From an uncultured Ramlibacter sp. (GTDB taxonomy: Bacteria; Pseudomonadota; Gammaproteobacteria; Burkholderiales; Burkholderiaceae_C), in assembly GCF_936925435.1 (NCBI RefSeq), contig NZ_CAKZHQ010000023.1, forward strand, positions 62,001 through 126,000: a DNA stretch of 64,000 nucleotides, given 5' to 3'. Shown in pieces: positions 49,270-59,108 of the stretch (position 1 is its first letter; the number at the start of each line of letters is the position of its first letter). Below the pieces are notes generated by a model. That model worked only from the letters and a program-made list of their open reading frames with translations. It had not been told where the DNA came from and ran no database searches. Both the position numbers and the translations under genes were made by a program.

Positions 49270-51360
49270 ATGAAGCCTGTCCTTCAGATGCAGCGCCTCG
49301 CAGTAGGTGCACTTGTCCTGGTGGCTGCCTTCGGCAGCTCAGCCCTCACTCTCGGCCGATCCCAGGGCCTGGCCCTGATCGGGCGCCCGCTCGACCTGGG
49401 CGTGCAGCTCGCGCTCGATGCCGGGACGGACCCGACCCTGTTGTGCCTGGAGGCGGACGTCTTCTACGGCGACACCCGGATCGATGGCTCGCGGGTCAGC
49501 GCCATGCTCGAAGGCGGCAGCGGGGCCAACCGCATGGCCCGCGTGCGCTCGACCGCGCCGGTCGACGAACCGGTGGTCACGGTCTATCTGCGTGTGGGCT
49601 GCGGCCAGGCCACCACGCGCCGCTACGTGGTGTTGTCCGAGCAGCCGGGGGACGGGGCCGCCGAGACGCCGGCAGCCCGCCCCCAACTGCCCATCCCGGT
49701 CCCCGGCCAGGCGCCCGTTGCCGCACCCGCTGCAGCGGCGCGGCCCAAACCTGCGCCGGCGTCCCTGTCCACGCCGGATGCGGCCGCTGCCGCGCAAGAG
49801 CGCGAAGCACGCCGTGCAGCCCGGGCCCAGGCGCGGGAGGCCAGGGAGGCCGCTGCCGCAGCTGCCAGTGCGCCGGCGGCTGCGCGTGCGGCGAAGGCGC
49901 CCTCGGCGCGCGAGCGGGCCCGCCTGAAGCTCGAGCCGCTGGACCTGAGCATCGAGCGCGATCCCACATTGAAGGCGACGGCGGAACTGGCGGCCGCCGC
50001 CGAAGCCACGGCGCAGCAGCGGGCGCAAGCCGCCGCGCTCTGGGCCGCGCTCAATGCCCCGCCGGAAGAATTGCTGCGCAATGTGCAGCGCCTGCAGACG
50101 CTGGAGGGCGACGTCAGCAGCCTGCGCGCTGCGGTCCACAAGAACAATGCCAGCCTGACCGACCTGCGCGGCCAGCTCGAGAAGGCCCAGTCCGAGCGCT
50201 ATGCCAATCCCCTGGTCTATGCGCTGGCCGGCCTGCTGCTGGCCGTCATCGCGGCCGCGGTCTATGGGGTGCGGCGCGGCCGCTCGAGGCGATCAGCTGA
50301 CGGCGGCGACTGGTGGCGCCCGGGCGTCGGCCAGAGCGTGCTCGATGCCGACCGCGCGGGGCCGCCGACCCGGCCGCCACCGCCCAGGCCGAGCAAGGCT
50401 CCCAAATCGACGCCCGGCCCGAAGTCCGGGCCGCCCGACCTGGACCTGCGGGTCAGCGACTCCGTCCTCAACAGCCTGAGCGCGCGCAGCGGGCCGCCCA
50501 GCCGGTCGGGGTCGCGCACCAGCGGGCACAGCGACTTCCAGGCCAGCCTGCCCTCCAGCCTGCGTGCGGTCAAGGCCGAAGAAGTCCATGACATCCAGCA
50601 GCAGGCCGACTTCTTCGTGTCGCTGGGCGAACACGAGCGCGCCATCGACGTGCTGCGCAGCCACATCAACATCTTTCCCGGCACCAGCGCCGTCGCCTGG
50701 CTGGACCTGCTGGAGATCTATCACAGCCTGAAGCGCCGGGAAGACTACGAATCCACCCGCCAGGAGTTCCTGGAGGCCTTCAACGCCGAGGTGCCGGCCT
50801 TCGAGGCCTACGGCGACCAGAGCCAGAGCCTGGAGGGCTATCCGCAGGCCCTGTCGCGCATCGTCGCCCTGTGGCCCTCACCCCGGGTGCTGGACATCAT
50901 CGAGGAATCGATCTTCCGCCGGCCCGGCCAGGGTGGCGGCGAGGCCTTCAGCCTGGAGGCCTACCGCGAGCTGCTGCTGCTGCACAACGTGGGCAAGGAA
51001 GTGATCGAGGCGAGCGACAGCGCGCCCCGTTTCGATTTTGCCCGGGAAGCGCCGCAGCCGGACTTCAGCCACACCTCGATCCAGCCGCTGTCGGCCTCGC
51101 TGGCGACGGTGGCCTTGCGGCCGGCCGCGCCGGCCCCGCGTCCCGTCGCCGGTCCCGGTTTCAGCGATGACGGCAACATGGCCTTCGCCGATTTCCCCTC
51201 ACTGGGGCTGGACATCAACCTGGACGAACCGCCGCCCGATTCGCCCGACTTCGCCGAGATCGCCGACAGCGGCCCGGCCTTCTCGCATTCCAATCTGGTC
51301 GACTTCGACCTGCCGGACGTCGACACCCAGTCGGTCGCGCCGCGCAAGCCGCGCAGCTGA
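49270..51360 (+). CDS. FimV-like membrane-anchored protein
   Basis: 696 residues. Signal peptide (1-23), an N-terminal FimV-type beta region (LTLGRSQGLALIGRPLDLGVQLALD), a long Ala/Arg/Pro linker, one membrane helix at about 311-330 (LVYALAGLLLAVIAAAVYG), then a cytoplasmic part with a TPR-like block (DIQQQADFFVSLGEHERAIDVLRSHI). FimV proteins affect type IV pili and polar organisation. No LysM motif is visible, so it may be a reduced relative. The stop nearly abuts the convergent MFS gene. Confidence 0.75.
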   Translation: MKPVLQMQRLAVGALVLVAAFGSSALTLGRSQGLALIGRPLDLGVQLALDAGTDPTLLCLEADVFYGDTRIDGSRVSAMLEGGSGANRMARVRSTAPVDEPVVTVYLRVGCGQATTRRYVVLSEQPGDGAAETPAARPQLPIPVPGQAPVAAPAAAARPKPAPASLSTPDAAAAAQEREARRAARAQAREAREAAAAAASAPAAARAAKAPSARERARLKLEPLDLSIERDPTLKATAELAAAAEATAQQRAQAAALWAALNAPPEELLRNVQRLQTLEGDVSSLRAAVHKNNASLTDLRGQLEKAQSERYANPLVYALAGLLLAVIAAAVYGVRRGRSRRSADGGDWWRPGVGQSVLDADRAGPPTRPPPPRPSKAPKSTPGPKSGPPDLDLRVSDSVLNSLSARSGPPSRSGSRTSGHSDFQASLPSSLRAVKAEEVHDIQQQADFFVSLGEHERAIDVLRSHINIFPGTSAVAWLDLLEIYHSLKRREDYESTRQEFLEAFNAEVPAFEAYGDQSQSLEGYPQALSRIVALWPSPRVLDIIEESIFRRPGQGGGEAFSLEAYRELLLLHNVGKEVIEASDSAPRFDFAREAPQPDFSHTSIQPLSASLATVALRPAAPAPRPVAGPGFSDDGNMAFADFPSLGLDINLDEPPPDSPDFAEIADSGPAFSHSNLVDFDLPDVDTQSVAPRKPRS

Positions 51361-51361
51361 T

Positions 51362-52543
51362 TCAGGGCCGCCGACCGGCCCTGCCGCGGCTGGCCAGCAG
51401 GCTCATGCCCATGGCCAGCACCAGGCCGGCAAAGCCCGCCCAATGCAGCACACCCATGCCGTGCTGCACGATCAGCCAGCCGCCACTGGCCGCCCCGATG
51501 GCCTGGCCGGCGTACATGGCCGAACTGTTCAGCGCGATCGAGGCCGATGCCAGTGCCGGCGCGATGCCCACCAGCCGGGCCTGTTGCGCCGAGTTGGAGG
51601 AAAAGCAGCCCAGCGCCCAGGGAATGGAGACGATGGCAGCCAGCACCAGGGTGCTGCCCAGTGGCCAGAACAGCAGGCTCAGGGCCATCAGGGCGACGCC
51701 GGCCATGACGGCACGGTCGGCGCCGATGCGGTCGATGTGGCGCGACATCAGCATGTTGCCCAGGAAGCCGAAAGCGCCAAACCACATGAACAGCAGGCTC
51801 AGCTGGCCCGGCGTGATGGCCAGGGTCTGCTTGTAATAAGGCGCGAAATACGAGAACAGCACGAACTGGCCGGCCGAGTACAGCAGGGTCACGGCCAGGC
51901 ACAGCATCAGCGGCCGCGAGCGCAGGGTTTCGCGCCAGGCCGCCGCCGACAGCGCCGGCGGCTTGACGCCGTCGGGCATGGCGCGCCAGACCCACAGCGC
52001 GCTGGCCAGACTGAGCAGGCCCACCAGGGCGAAGGCGGCGCGCCAGTCCAGCACCCCGCCGATGAAGGCGCCGATGGGCATGCCCAGCACCGAGGCCACC
52101 GACCAGCCCAGGAAGACGAAGGTGATGGCGCGGCCGCGCTGCGCGGGCGGCACCAGCAGACCGACACAGGCCGCGGCCTGCGGCGTGAAGATGGCCGGCG
52201 AGACCAGGGCCAGCACCCGCAGCGGCAGCAGGCTGGCAAAGCCGGGCGCCAGAGCGCAGGCCAGGTGCGCCACGGCGTACCAGACCATGGACAGGGCCAG
52301 CAGGCGGCGCCGGTCCCAGCCGGCCACGACGGCGGCAAACAGCGGCGCGCCCAGGCACATCAGCAGGGCGCCAGCCGAGATCAGCTGGCCGGCGGTGGCC
52401 ACCGGCACCTGCAGCGAGGCGCTGATCTCGTTGAGCGTGCCCGGCACGATCATCACCCCCGTGCCGATGACGAAGTTGCCGAACAGCAGGGGCCACAGGA
52501 CGCGGGGCAGGGCGACGCGGTCGCCGGCAGCGGTGCTTGTCAT
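51362..52543 (-). CDS. MFS transporter, drug/sugar efflux type
   Basis: 393 residues with about twelve membrane helices and the inter-helix loop pattern AAVVAGWDRRRLLALSM between helices 2 and 3, plus FLGWSVASVLGMPIGAFIGG (motif C-like, antiporters). It probably exports small molecules. The ATG at 52543 is chosen; a longer frame runs into the next gene's region. Substrate unknown. Confidence 0.88.
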   Translation of the reverse strand: MTSTAAGDRVALPRVLWPLLFGNFVIGTGVMIVPGTLNEISASLQVPVATAGQLISAGALLMCLGAPLFAAVVAGWDRRRLLALSMVWYAVAHLACALAPGFASLLPLRVLALVSPAIFTPQAAACVGLLVPPAQRGRAITFVFLGWSVASVLGMPIGAFIGGVLDWRAAFALVGLLSLASALWVWRAMPDGVKPPALSAAAWRETLRSRPLMLCLAVTLLYSAGQFVLFSYFAPYYKQTLAITPGQLSLLFMWFGAFGFLGNMLMSRHIDRIGADRAVMAGVALMALSLLFWPLGSTLVLAAIVSIPWALGCFSSNSAQQARLVGIAPALASASIALNSSAMYAGQAIGAASGGWLIVQHGMGVLHWAGFAGLVLAMGMSLLASRGRAGRRP

Positions 52544-52598
52544 GGACGGGGCCTGCGCGCTCAGGCCAGGAATTGGCGGTGGGGCAGGCGCCAGCCGG

Positions 52599-53606
52599 TC
52601 AGCGCCGCACCTGCAGCGCGCCCGGATTGACCACGTTGGTCGGCGTGCCCCGGATGAAGTTGACCACGTTGTCGAAAGCCGCGCCGAAGTAACGCTCGTA
52701 GCTGTCCTGCTCGACGTAGCCAATGTGCGGCGTGCAGATGCAGTTCTCCAGGCGCAGCAGCGCATGGCCTTGCAGGATGGGCTCGCTCTCGAACACGTCC
52801 ACTGCCGCCATGCCGGGGCGGCCGCGGTTGAGGGCGGCGATCAGGGCATCGGGCTCGAGCAGTTCGGCCCGCGAGGTGTTGACCAGCAGCGAGGTGGGCT
52901 TCATGCGGCCCAGGTCTTCGAGCGTGACCAGACCCTCGGTCTCGGCGTTCAGGCGCAGGTGCAGGCTGAGCACGTCGCTGCGGCTGAACAGGTCCTGCCG
53001 GCTCTCGGCCAGCTCGTAGCCGTCCTGCGCCGCCCTCTGGCGCGAGTCTTCGCGCGCCCAGACCAGCACGTTCATGCCGAAGGCCTTGCCGTAGCCGGCC
53101 ACCAGCTGGCCGATGCGGCCATAGCCCCAGATGCCCAGGGTCTTGCCGCGCAGCACCATGCCAACGCCGAAGTTGGGCGGCATGGAAGTGGATTTGAGGC
53201 CCGACTGCTGCCAGCCACCGTGCTTGAGCGTGGAGATGTAGTGCGGCAGGCGCCGCATCGCCGCCATGATCAGGGCCCAGGTCAGTTCGGCCGGCGCCAC
53301 CGGCGAGCCTGTGCCCTCGGTGACCACGACGCCGCGCTCGGTGCAGGCTTCCACGTCGACGTGGGGGCCGACCTTGCCGGTCTGCGCGATCAGCTTCAGG
53401 CGTGGCAGCTTTTCCAGCAGCTGGCGCGTGATGTGGGTGCGTTCGCGGATCAGGACGATGGCGTCGGTGTCGCGCAAGCGCACCGACAGCTGGCCGATGC
53501 CCTTGACGGTGTTGGTGAAGACCTTGGCGGGATAGGCTTCGAGCTTGGATGCGCAGGCAAGCTTGCGCACCGCATCCTGGTAGTCGTCGAGGATCACAAT
53601 GTTCAT
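52599..53606 (-). CDS. D-2-hydroxyacid dehydrogenase
   Basis: 335 residues. Catalytic-domain start MNIVILDDYQDAVRKL; NAD-binding Rossmann fold with LGIWGYGRIGQLVAGYGKAFGM near 155; substrate Arg in LVNTSRAELL, Glu in VFESEPI, and catalytic His in TPHIGYVE. It belongs to the NAD-dependent 2-hydroxyacid dehydrogenase superfamily. The substrate is unknown. Confidence 0.9.
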   Translation of the reverse strand: MNIVILDDYQDAVRKLACASKLEAYPAKVFTNTVKGIGQLSVRLRDTDAIVLIRERTHITRQLLEKLPRLKLIAQTGKVGPHVDVEACTERGVVVTEGTGSPVAPAELTWALIMAAMRRLPHYISTLKHGGWQQSGLKSTSMPPNFGVGMVLRGKTLGIWGYGRIGQLVAGYGKAFGMNVLVWAREDSRQRAAQDGYELAESRQDLFSRSDVLSLHLRLNAETEGLVTLEDLGRMKPTSLLVNTSRAELLEPDALIAALNRGRPGMAAVDVFESEPILQGHALLRLENCICTPHIGYVEQDSYERYFGAAFDNVVNFIRGTPTNVVNPGALQVRR

Positions 53607-53707
53607 TGCCTCCATTGTGCCTCGGGCGCCGCTGCCGCCGCGCAACGCCGCCGGCGCGGCGCTAGCATCAGGGGCTTTGCCATGACGCACAACAAAGGAG
53701 AAACCCC

Positions 53708-54229
53708 ATGACGATTTCCATGTCCTCGGCCTGCCTGCCGCTGTTCCAGACCACCTTGGGCAATCTGTCCCACATCCTGGACAAGGCCCAGGCCCATGCG
53801 GACGCGCGCAAGTTCGATGCCTCGGCCCTGACCCAGTTCAGGCTGGCGCCCGACATGCTGCCCTTCACGCGCCAGGTGCTGATCGCCTGCGACGCCGCCA
53901 AGAACGGTGTGGCCCGCATTTCCGGCGTGGAAGCGCCGAAATTCGACGACACCGAAACCACCTTCGCCGAACTCAAGGAGCGCATCCGCAAGACGCTGGA
54001 CTGGCTGGCCACGGTGCCGGCCGACAAGCTCGATGGCAGGGAAGACAAGGACATCACCTTCCCGGTGGGTCGCGAGAAGACCCGCACCATGAAGGGCCAG
54101 GCCTACCTCAGCCACTGGATGCTGCCGAACTTCTTCTTCCATGTGGTCACGGCCTATGCCATCTTGCGCCACAACGGCGTGGAGATCGGCAAGACCGACT
54201 ACCTGGTGGGTGCGGCCGCTGGCGCCTGA
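53708..54229 (+). CDS. DUF1993 family protein
   Basis: 173 residues, AAAGGAGA ribosome site. SMSSACLPLFQTTLGNLSHILDKAQAHA at the start and YLSHWMLPNFFFHVVTAYAILRHNGVEIGKTDYL near the end are characteristic of DUF1993, a DinB-like four-helix fold of unknown function. It is a single gene between the dehydrogenase and a small unknown gene. Confidence 0.9.
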   Translation: MTISMSSACLPLFQTTLGNLSHILDKAQAHADARKFDASALTQFRLAPDMLPFTRQVLIACDAAKNGVARISGVEAPKFDDTETTFAELKERIRKTLDWLATVPADKLDGREDKDITFPVGREKTRTMKGQAYLSHWMLPNFFFHVVTAYAILRHNGVEIGKTDYLVGAAAGA

Positions 54230-54250
54230 GCGCCGCAGCTGCCCGGCCCT

Positions 54251-54574
54251 TCAGCCGGCAGCGGCTTCCAGCGCGGCCAGCCGGTCCAGCTCGGCGCAGA
54301 CATCGGCCATGCGGCCGGAGATGACCATGCGGCCGGCGCCGGCGCGCGGTTGGCCTTCGTCGAGAACCCGCAGCACGCGCAGCGGCCTGGTCAGTGCCTT
54401 ATGAGCACAGTTGTGGCCTGTAGCCCCCGTGGAATGGGCTTGGGATGCTATCAAATTTGCAGCGCGGCGGCATTGGCGAGGGGCCGCCTGCGGCAATGCC
54501 GCGCCGGCCAGCCAGGCCGCCAGGCCCTGCAGCGGGGCGAACAATCCGTTGAACGTGAACAGTGCGATTCCCAT
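54251..54574 (-). CDS. Small hypothetical protein with an internal repeat insertion
   Basis: 107 residues. The ends (MGIALFTFNGLFAPLQGLAAW and AGRMVISGRMADVCAELDRLAALE) look coherent, while the middle (residues about 38-54) is encoded by an inserted short dispersed repeat (54413-54463) that keeps the frame. No family recognised. Confidence 0.6.
   Translation of the reverse strand: MGIALFTFNGLFAPLQGLAAWLAGAALPQAAPRQCRRAANLIASQAHSTGATGHNCAHKALTRPLRVLRVLDEGQPRAGAGRMVISGRMADVCAELDRLAALEAAAG
54413..54463. repeat. Short dispersed repeat inside a gene, copy A
   Basis: TGGCCTGTAGCCCCCGTGG, then TGCTATCAAATTTGCAGC. Shares TGGCC-GTAGC-CCCGTG and TGCTAT-AAA-AGC blocks with copy B at 56007-56057. It is less GC-rich than its surroundings. 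Confidence 0.6.
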
Positions 54575-54690
54575 GTGAACTCCTTGAGTCTCAGAGCTTG
54601 AAACACAGGCAGGATTGGACAAAGGGGATGCCGCAGGGTGATGGCGCCTTGCGCCATACGCCCGCCACCTGCGGCGGCCCGATGGGTTTG

Positions 54691-55365
54691 CTACATCAGC
54701 ATGGTGTTGCGGATCAGGCCGACCGCCAGGCCTTCGATCTCGAAGGGCTCGCCCGGCTCGACCACGATGGTCTGGTAGTCCGGGTTCTCGGCGTGCAGCT
54801 CGATCAGGTGCTTGTTGCGGCGGAAGCGCTTGACGGTGACGTCGTCGCCCAGCCGCGCCACGACGATCTGGCCGTTCTTGGCTTCCTTGGTGGCCTGCAC
54901 GGCCAGCAGGTCGCCGTCCATGATGCCGGCGTCGCGCATCGACATGCCGCGCACCTTGAGCAGGTAGTCGGGGCGGCGCTGGAACAGGCTGTTCTCGACG
55001 TAATAGGTCTGATCGACGTGCTCCTGCGCCAGGATGGGCGAGCCGGCCGCAACGCGGCCGATCAGGGGCAGGGCCAGCTGGGCCAGGCTTTGCAGGGGCA
55101 GGGAAAACTGCTTGATGCGTGACTCGTGGATGGAACGCAGGGTCTCGCTTTGCAGGCGGATGCCGCGCGAGGTGCCGCTGACCAGCTCGATCACGCCCTT
55201 GCGGGCCAGCGCCTGCAGGTGCTCCTCGGCGGCGTTGGCCGACTTGAAGCCCAGCTCGGTGGCGATCTCGGCGCGGGTGGGCGGGGCACCTGTGCGCGCG
55301 ATGGCGCTCTGGATCAGGTCCAGAATCTGTTGCTGGCGGGCGGTCAGCTTGGGCGCGTCAATCAT
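54691..55365 (-). CDS. lexA: LexA repressor (SOS regulator)
   Basis: 224 residues. Winged HTH ([28 protein letters not shown], then the [12 protein letters not shown] recognition region), Ala107-Gly108 cleavage site in RVAAGSP, nucleophile Ser142 (VRGMSM) and Lys179 (VTVKRF). Full length. ATG 55365 has AGGAG at the right distance. It represses SOS genes until RecA-stimulated self-cleavage. Its own LexA-like box lies upstream, and the prophage accessory operon has another. Confidence 0.97.
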   Translation of the reverse strand: MIDAPKLTARQQQILDLIQSAIARTGAPPTRAEIATELGFKSANAAEEHLQALARKGVIELVSGTSRGIRLQSETLRSIHESRIKQFSLPLQSLAQLALPLIGRVAAGSPILAQEHVDQTYYVENSLFQRRPDYLLKVRGMSMRDAGIMDGDLLAVQATKEAKNGQIVVARLGDDVTVKRFRRNKHLIELHAENPDYQTIVVEPGEPFEIEGLAVGLIRNTMLM

Positions 55366-55392
55366 GTCGGCTCCTGTTTGCATATCCAGTAG

Positions 55393-55408
55393 CTGTATTT
55401 TTAACCAG
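55393..55408 (-). promoter_or_regulatory. LexA box of lexA (autoregulation)
   Basis: CTGTATTTTTAACCAG: a CTGT-N8-ACAG palindrome with one change (CCAG for ACAG). It lies 28 bases upstream of the lexA ATG and between lexA and the divergent asparaginase gene, so it may affect both. Confidence 0.75.
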
Positions 55409-55419
55409 TTTTTGAAAGT

Positions 55420-56361
55420 GTGCAAGTGAGCGCAAGAAAAATCGTGGTTCTGGCCACAGGCGGCACCATCGCCGGCACTGCCGCCAGCGCAGGCGACAAC
55501 GTGGGCTACAGCGCCGCGCAGATCGGCATCGAGCAGCTGCTGGCGCGCATTCCCGCCTTGCAGGGCCTGCCGGTGCTGGCCGAGCAGGTGGCCCAGATCG
55601 ACAGCAAGGACATGGACTGGGACGTCTGGCGCGCTCTGGCCCAGCGCTGCGCGCACTGGCTGGCGCAGGACTCTGTGCAGGGCATCGTCATCACCCACGG
55701 CACCGACACGCTGGAGGAGACCGCCTACTTCCTGCAGCAGGTGCTGGCGCCGGCCAAGCCGGTGGTGCTGACCTGCGCCATGCGGCCGGCCACGGCGCTG
55801 CTGGCCGATGGCCCGCAGAACATCGTCGATGCGCTGGCGGTGGCGGCCTGGCCGGGTGCGCAAGGCGTGGTGGCGGTCTGCGCCGGTGTCGTGCACGCGG
55901 CCGACGATGTGGCCAAGGTCCACCCCTACCGCCTGGACGCTTTTGGCTCGGGCGACGCCGGTCCCCTGGGCCATGTCGAGGAAGGGCGCCTGCGTTTGTT
56001 GAGAAATTGGCCCGTAGCGCCCGTGAATACTGCGCCTTCTGCTATTGAAAATATAGCGAAAGCGCAGCAGCTGCCGCGCGTGGAGATTGTGCTGAACCAT
56101 GCCGGCGCCAGCGGCGCCATGGTGCGCGATCTGGTGGCGGGCGGCGTGCGCGGCATCGTGGTGGCCGGCACCGGCAACGGCACGCTGCACCAGGGCCTGG
56201 AGGCGGCGCTGCTGGCGGCGCAGGCCGGCGGCGTCGCCTTGCTGCTGGCCAGCCGCTGCGCCAATGGCAGCATCGTGCGCCATGCAGCCGGGCCCATCCG
56301 CATGCATGCGCGCTCAGCGGTGAAGGCCCGTATCGACCTGCAGCTGGAACTGCTGGCCTGA
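55420..56361 (+). CDS. L-asparaginase family protein
   Basis: 313 residues from GTG 55420 (GTG 55426 also possible). The two active-site threonine motifs are present: [10 protein letters not shown] near residue 10 and [16 protein letters not shown] near 90. The C-terminal part has [30 protein letters not shown]. No signal peptide, so a cytoplasmic type. A dispersed repeat copy (56007-56057) encodes part of residues about 196-213 in frame without breaking the gene. Confidence 0.92.
   Translation: MQVSARKIVVLATGGTIAGTAASAGDNVGYSAAQIGIEQLLARIPALQGLPVLAEQVAQIDSKDMDWDVWRALAQRCAHWLAQDSVQGIVITHGTDTLEETAYFLQQVLAPAKPVVLTCAMRPATALLADGPQNIVDALAVAAWPGAQGVVAVCAGVVHAADDVAKVHPYRLDAFGSGDAGPLGHVEEGRLRLLRNWPVAPVNTAPSAIENIAKAQQLPRVEIVLNHAGASGAMVRDLVAGGVRGIVVAGTGNGTLHQGLEAALLAAQAGGVALLLASRCANGSIVRHAAGPIRMHARSAVKARIDLQLELLA
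56007..56057. repeat. Short dispersed repeat inside the asparaginase gene, copy B
   Basis: TTGGCCCGTAGCGCCCGTG, then TGCTATTGAAAATATAGC. The two halves match copy A at 54413-54463. The insertion adds about 17 codons in frame. Confidence 0.6.
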
Positions 56362-56780
56362 TGTTTGCCGCGCTGCAGTCCCACCCCTGGGCCTATCCCG
56401 CGCTGGAGGTGGTCCACATCAGCGGCATCGCGCTGCTGCTGGGCAATCTGGTGCTGCTGGAGCTGCGTGTGTTCGGGCGCGGCGCCGCGCTGCCGGTGGC
56501 CGAGCTGGCCCGCTTGAGCCTGGGCCTGGCCGGCGCTGGCTTTTGCCTGGCCGCGGCCTCGGGCTTGCTGATGTTTGCCAGCCAGGCGGCCGAACTGCTG
56601 GCCAACCGCGCGTTCACCCTGAAGATGCTGTTGCTGCTGGCCGCTGGCTGCAACGCCGGCTGGTTCCATGGCCGCGGTTCGCTGACAAGACTCGATGCGA
56701 CCGCCAGAATGCAGATGCTGCTGTCCACCGCGATCTGGCTGGCCGTCATCACCTGCGGCCGCTGGATCGCCTACCAATGA
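56361..56780 (+). CDS. Small four-helix membrane protein (DUF6644/DUF2214-like)
   Basis: 139 residues, ATG overlapping the asparaginase stop. Four hydrophobic helices and a conserved-looking YPALEVVHISGIALLLGNLVLLELRVFG start. It resembles families linked with a following DUF6152 gene, as here. Function unknown. Confidence 0.72.
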   Translation: MFAALQSHPWAYPALEVVHISGIALLLGNLVLLELRVFGRGAALPVAELARLSLGLAGAGFCLAAASGLLMFASQAAELLANRAFTLKMLLLLAAGCNAGWFHGRGSLTRLDATARMQMLLSTAIWLAVITCGRWIAYQ

Positions 56781-56796
56781 GCAAAGGAGAAGCCTC

Positions 56797-57261
56797 ATGC
56801 AACGCCGCACATTCACTCTCGCCGCGCTGTCCGCTCCCTCGCTGGCCCTGGCCCACCACGGCTGGAGCAGCTTCGACCAGGAGCGGCCGATCTACCTGGA
56901 AGGCAAGGTCAGCAAGGTGCGCTGGCGCAACCCGCATGCGGAGCTTGAGCTGGAGGTGGCCTCCGGCCTGAAGCTGCCGGCCGATCTGGCGTCGCGCAGC
57001 GTGCCGGCGCAGTCGGCGCCGGTCGACGCCAAGGCCATCCTGTCCAAGGCCGTGGTGCCGCGGCGCACGGACCGCAAGTGGGAAATCGAGTTGGCGCCGC
57101 TGACGCGCATGGAGGCCTGGAAGGTCGCCGAGATCAAGCGCGGCGCCCAGCTGGCGTTGGTGGGCTTCACCCTGCCCGAGGAGAAGGGCGAGGCCGTGCT
57201 GCGGGTGGAATACCTGTTTGTCGACGGCAAGGCCTATGCCTTGCGCTCGAGTCCAGCGTGA
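56797..57261 (+). CDS. DUF6152-type exported protein
   Basis: 154 residues with a signal peptide (MQRRTFTLAALSAPSLALAHHGWSSFD) and a beta-rich mature domain (YLEGKVSKVRWRNPHAELELEV, then VGFTLPEEKGEAVLRVEYLFVDGKAY). It follows the membrane protein by 16 bases, with AAAGGAGAAG upstream. Periplasmic, function unknown. Confidence 0.8.
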   Translation: MQRRTFTLAALSAPSLALAHHGWSSFDQERPIYLEGKVSKVRWRNPHAELELEVASGLKLPADLASRSVPAQSAPVDAKAILSKAVVPRRTDRKWEIELAPLTRMEAWKVAEIKRGAQLALVGFTLPEEKGEAVLRVEYLFVDGKAYALRSSPA

Positions 57262-57273
57262 ATGGCCGCCTGA

Positions 57274-58038
<765 letters not shown>

Positions 58039-58803
58039 TTACGCGCCGCCCCCGGCAAACAGGGCCCGCACCCGCTCCAGATCCTGCTGCGTGTCCACCC
58101 CCGGCCCGGGCGCCGCGTCCGTCACATGCACCGCGATGCGGTGGCCGTGCCACATGGCGCGCAGCTGCTCCAGGGCCTCGGTCACCTCCAGCGGCGCCTG
58201 CGCCAGCGTGGGGAACAGCCGCAGGAAGGCGGCGCGGTAGCCGTAGATGCCGATGTGGCGCAGCGGTAGCGGCTGCGGCAGCTGGGCGATGCCATCGACA
58301 AAGCCGTCGCGCCACCAGGGGATGGGGGCACGGCTGAAGTACATGGCCAGGCCCTGGTTGTCGGTCACCACCTTGACCACGTTCGGGTTGGCGAAGTCGG
58401 CCGGGCTGTCGATGGCGTGGGCGGCGGTGCTCATGCTGGCCTGGGGCCGCTGCTGCAGCAGGCCGGCGACGGCGTCGATCAGGGCCGGGTCGATCAGCGG
58501 CTCATCGCCCTGGACGTTGACCACGGTGGCATCGCCGTCCAGCCCGAGCAGGGCGCAGGCTTCGGCCAGGCGGTCGCTGCCCGAGGGATGGTCGGCGCGC
58601 GTCATCACCGTCTCGACCCCGTGCAGGGCGCAGGCCTGGGCGATCTGTGTGCTGTCGGTTGCGACCACCACCCGCGACGCCGCGGACAGGCGGGCTCGCT
58701 CGGCCACGCGCACCACCATGGGCTTGCCGCCGATGTCGGCCAGGGGCTTGTCGGGCAGGCGGGTCGAGGCCAGCCGCGCCGGGACCAGGACGGTGAAGGC
58801 CAT
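58039..58803 (-). CDS. kdsB: 3-deoxy-manno-octulosonate cytidylyltransferase
   Basis: 254 residues from ATG 58803 (an ATG at 58818, overlapping the Trm112-like stop, is possible). [22 protein letters not shown], the NVQGDEPLI block and [12 protein letters not shown] are diagnostic for KdsB, which activates Kdo as CMP-Kdo for lipopolysaccharide. It is directly behind the Trm112-like gene and part of the lpxK cluster. Confidence 0.95.
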   Translation of the reverse strand: MAFTVLVPARLASTRLPDKPLADIGGKPMVVRVAERARLSAASRVVVATDSTQIAQACALHGVETVMTRADHPSGSDRLAEACALLGLDGDATVVNVQGDEPLIDPALIDAVAGLLQQRPQASMSTAAHAIDSPADFANPNVVKVVTDNQGLAMYFSRAPIPWWRDGFVDGIAQLPQPLPLRHIGIYGYRAAFLRLFPTLAQAPLEVTEALEQLRAMWHGHRIAVHVTDAAPGPGVDTQQDLERVRALFAGGGA

Positions 58804-58817
58804 GGCCACGCCCGCCA

Positions 58818-59027
58818 TCACCCGGCCAGCGGCGTGCGCGCGGGCAGCTTCTCGAGCTCCTCGTCGCTGAGCGCGCGGGCTTCCTCTTCCAGCAGGATGG
58901 GCATGCCGTCGCGCACCGGGTAGGCCAGGCGCGCGGCGCGCGAGAGCAGCTCCTGGCGCTCGCGGTCGTAGTCCAGGAAGCCCTTTGTCACGGGGCACAC
59001 CAGCAGCTCAAGGAGTTTGGGATCCAT
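58818..59027 (-). CDS. Trm112-family protein
   Basis: 69 residues: [21 protein letters not shown], then [18 protein letters not shown]. The small Trm112-like fold, commonly encoded between lpxK and kdsB in Proteobacteria. Only one Cys of the usual zinc set remains, as in bacterial members. Its stop overlaps the longer kdsB start. Confidence 0.9.
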   Translation of the reverse strand: MDPKLLELLVCPVTKGFLDYDRERQELLSRAARLAYPVRDGMPILLEEEARALSDEELEKLPARTPLAG

Positions 59028-59037
59028 ATCAGCCTTC

Positions 59038-59107
59038 GCCGAGCCGCCTCAAGGAGGCTGAAGCCCCCTCGGGGGGCAGCGACGACACGTAGTGCGGAGC
59101 GTGGGGG
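59038..59107. repeat. Dispersed intergenic repeat, copy 2 (inverted)
   Basis: On the minus strand, CCCCCACGCTCCGCACTACG, then TCGCTGCCCCCCGAGGGGGC and TTGAGGCGGCTCGGCG. Same family as 46768-46840 and 60109-60182. It fills the spacer between lpxK and the Trm112-like gene. Confidence 0.7.
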
Positions 59108-59108
59108 T

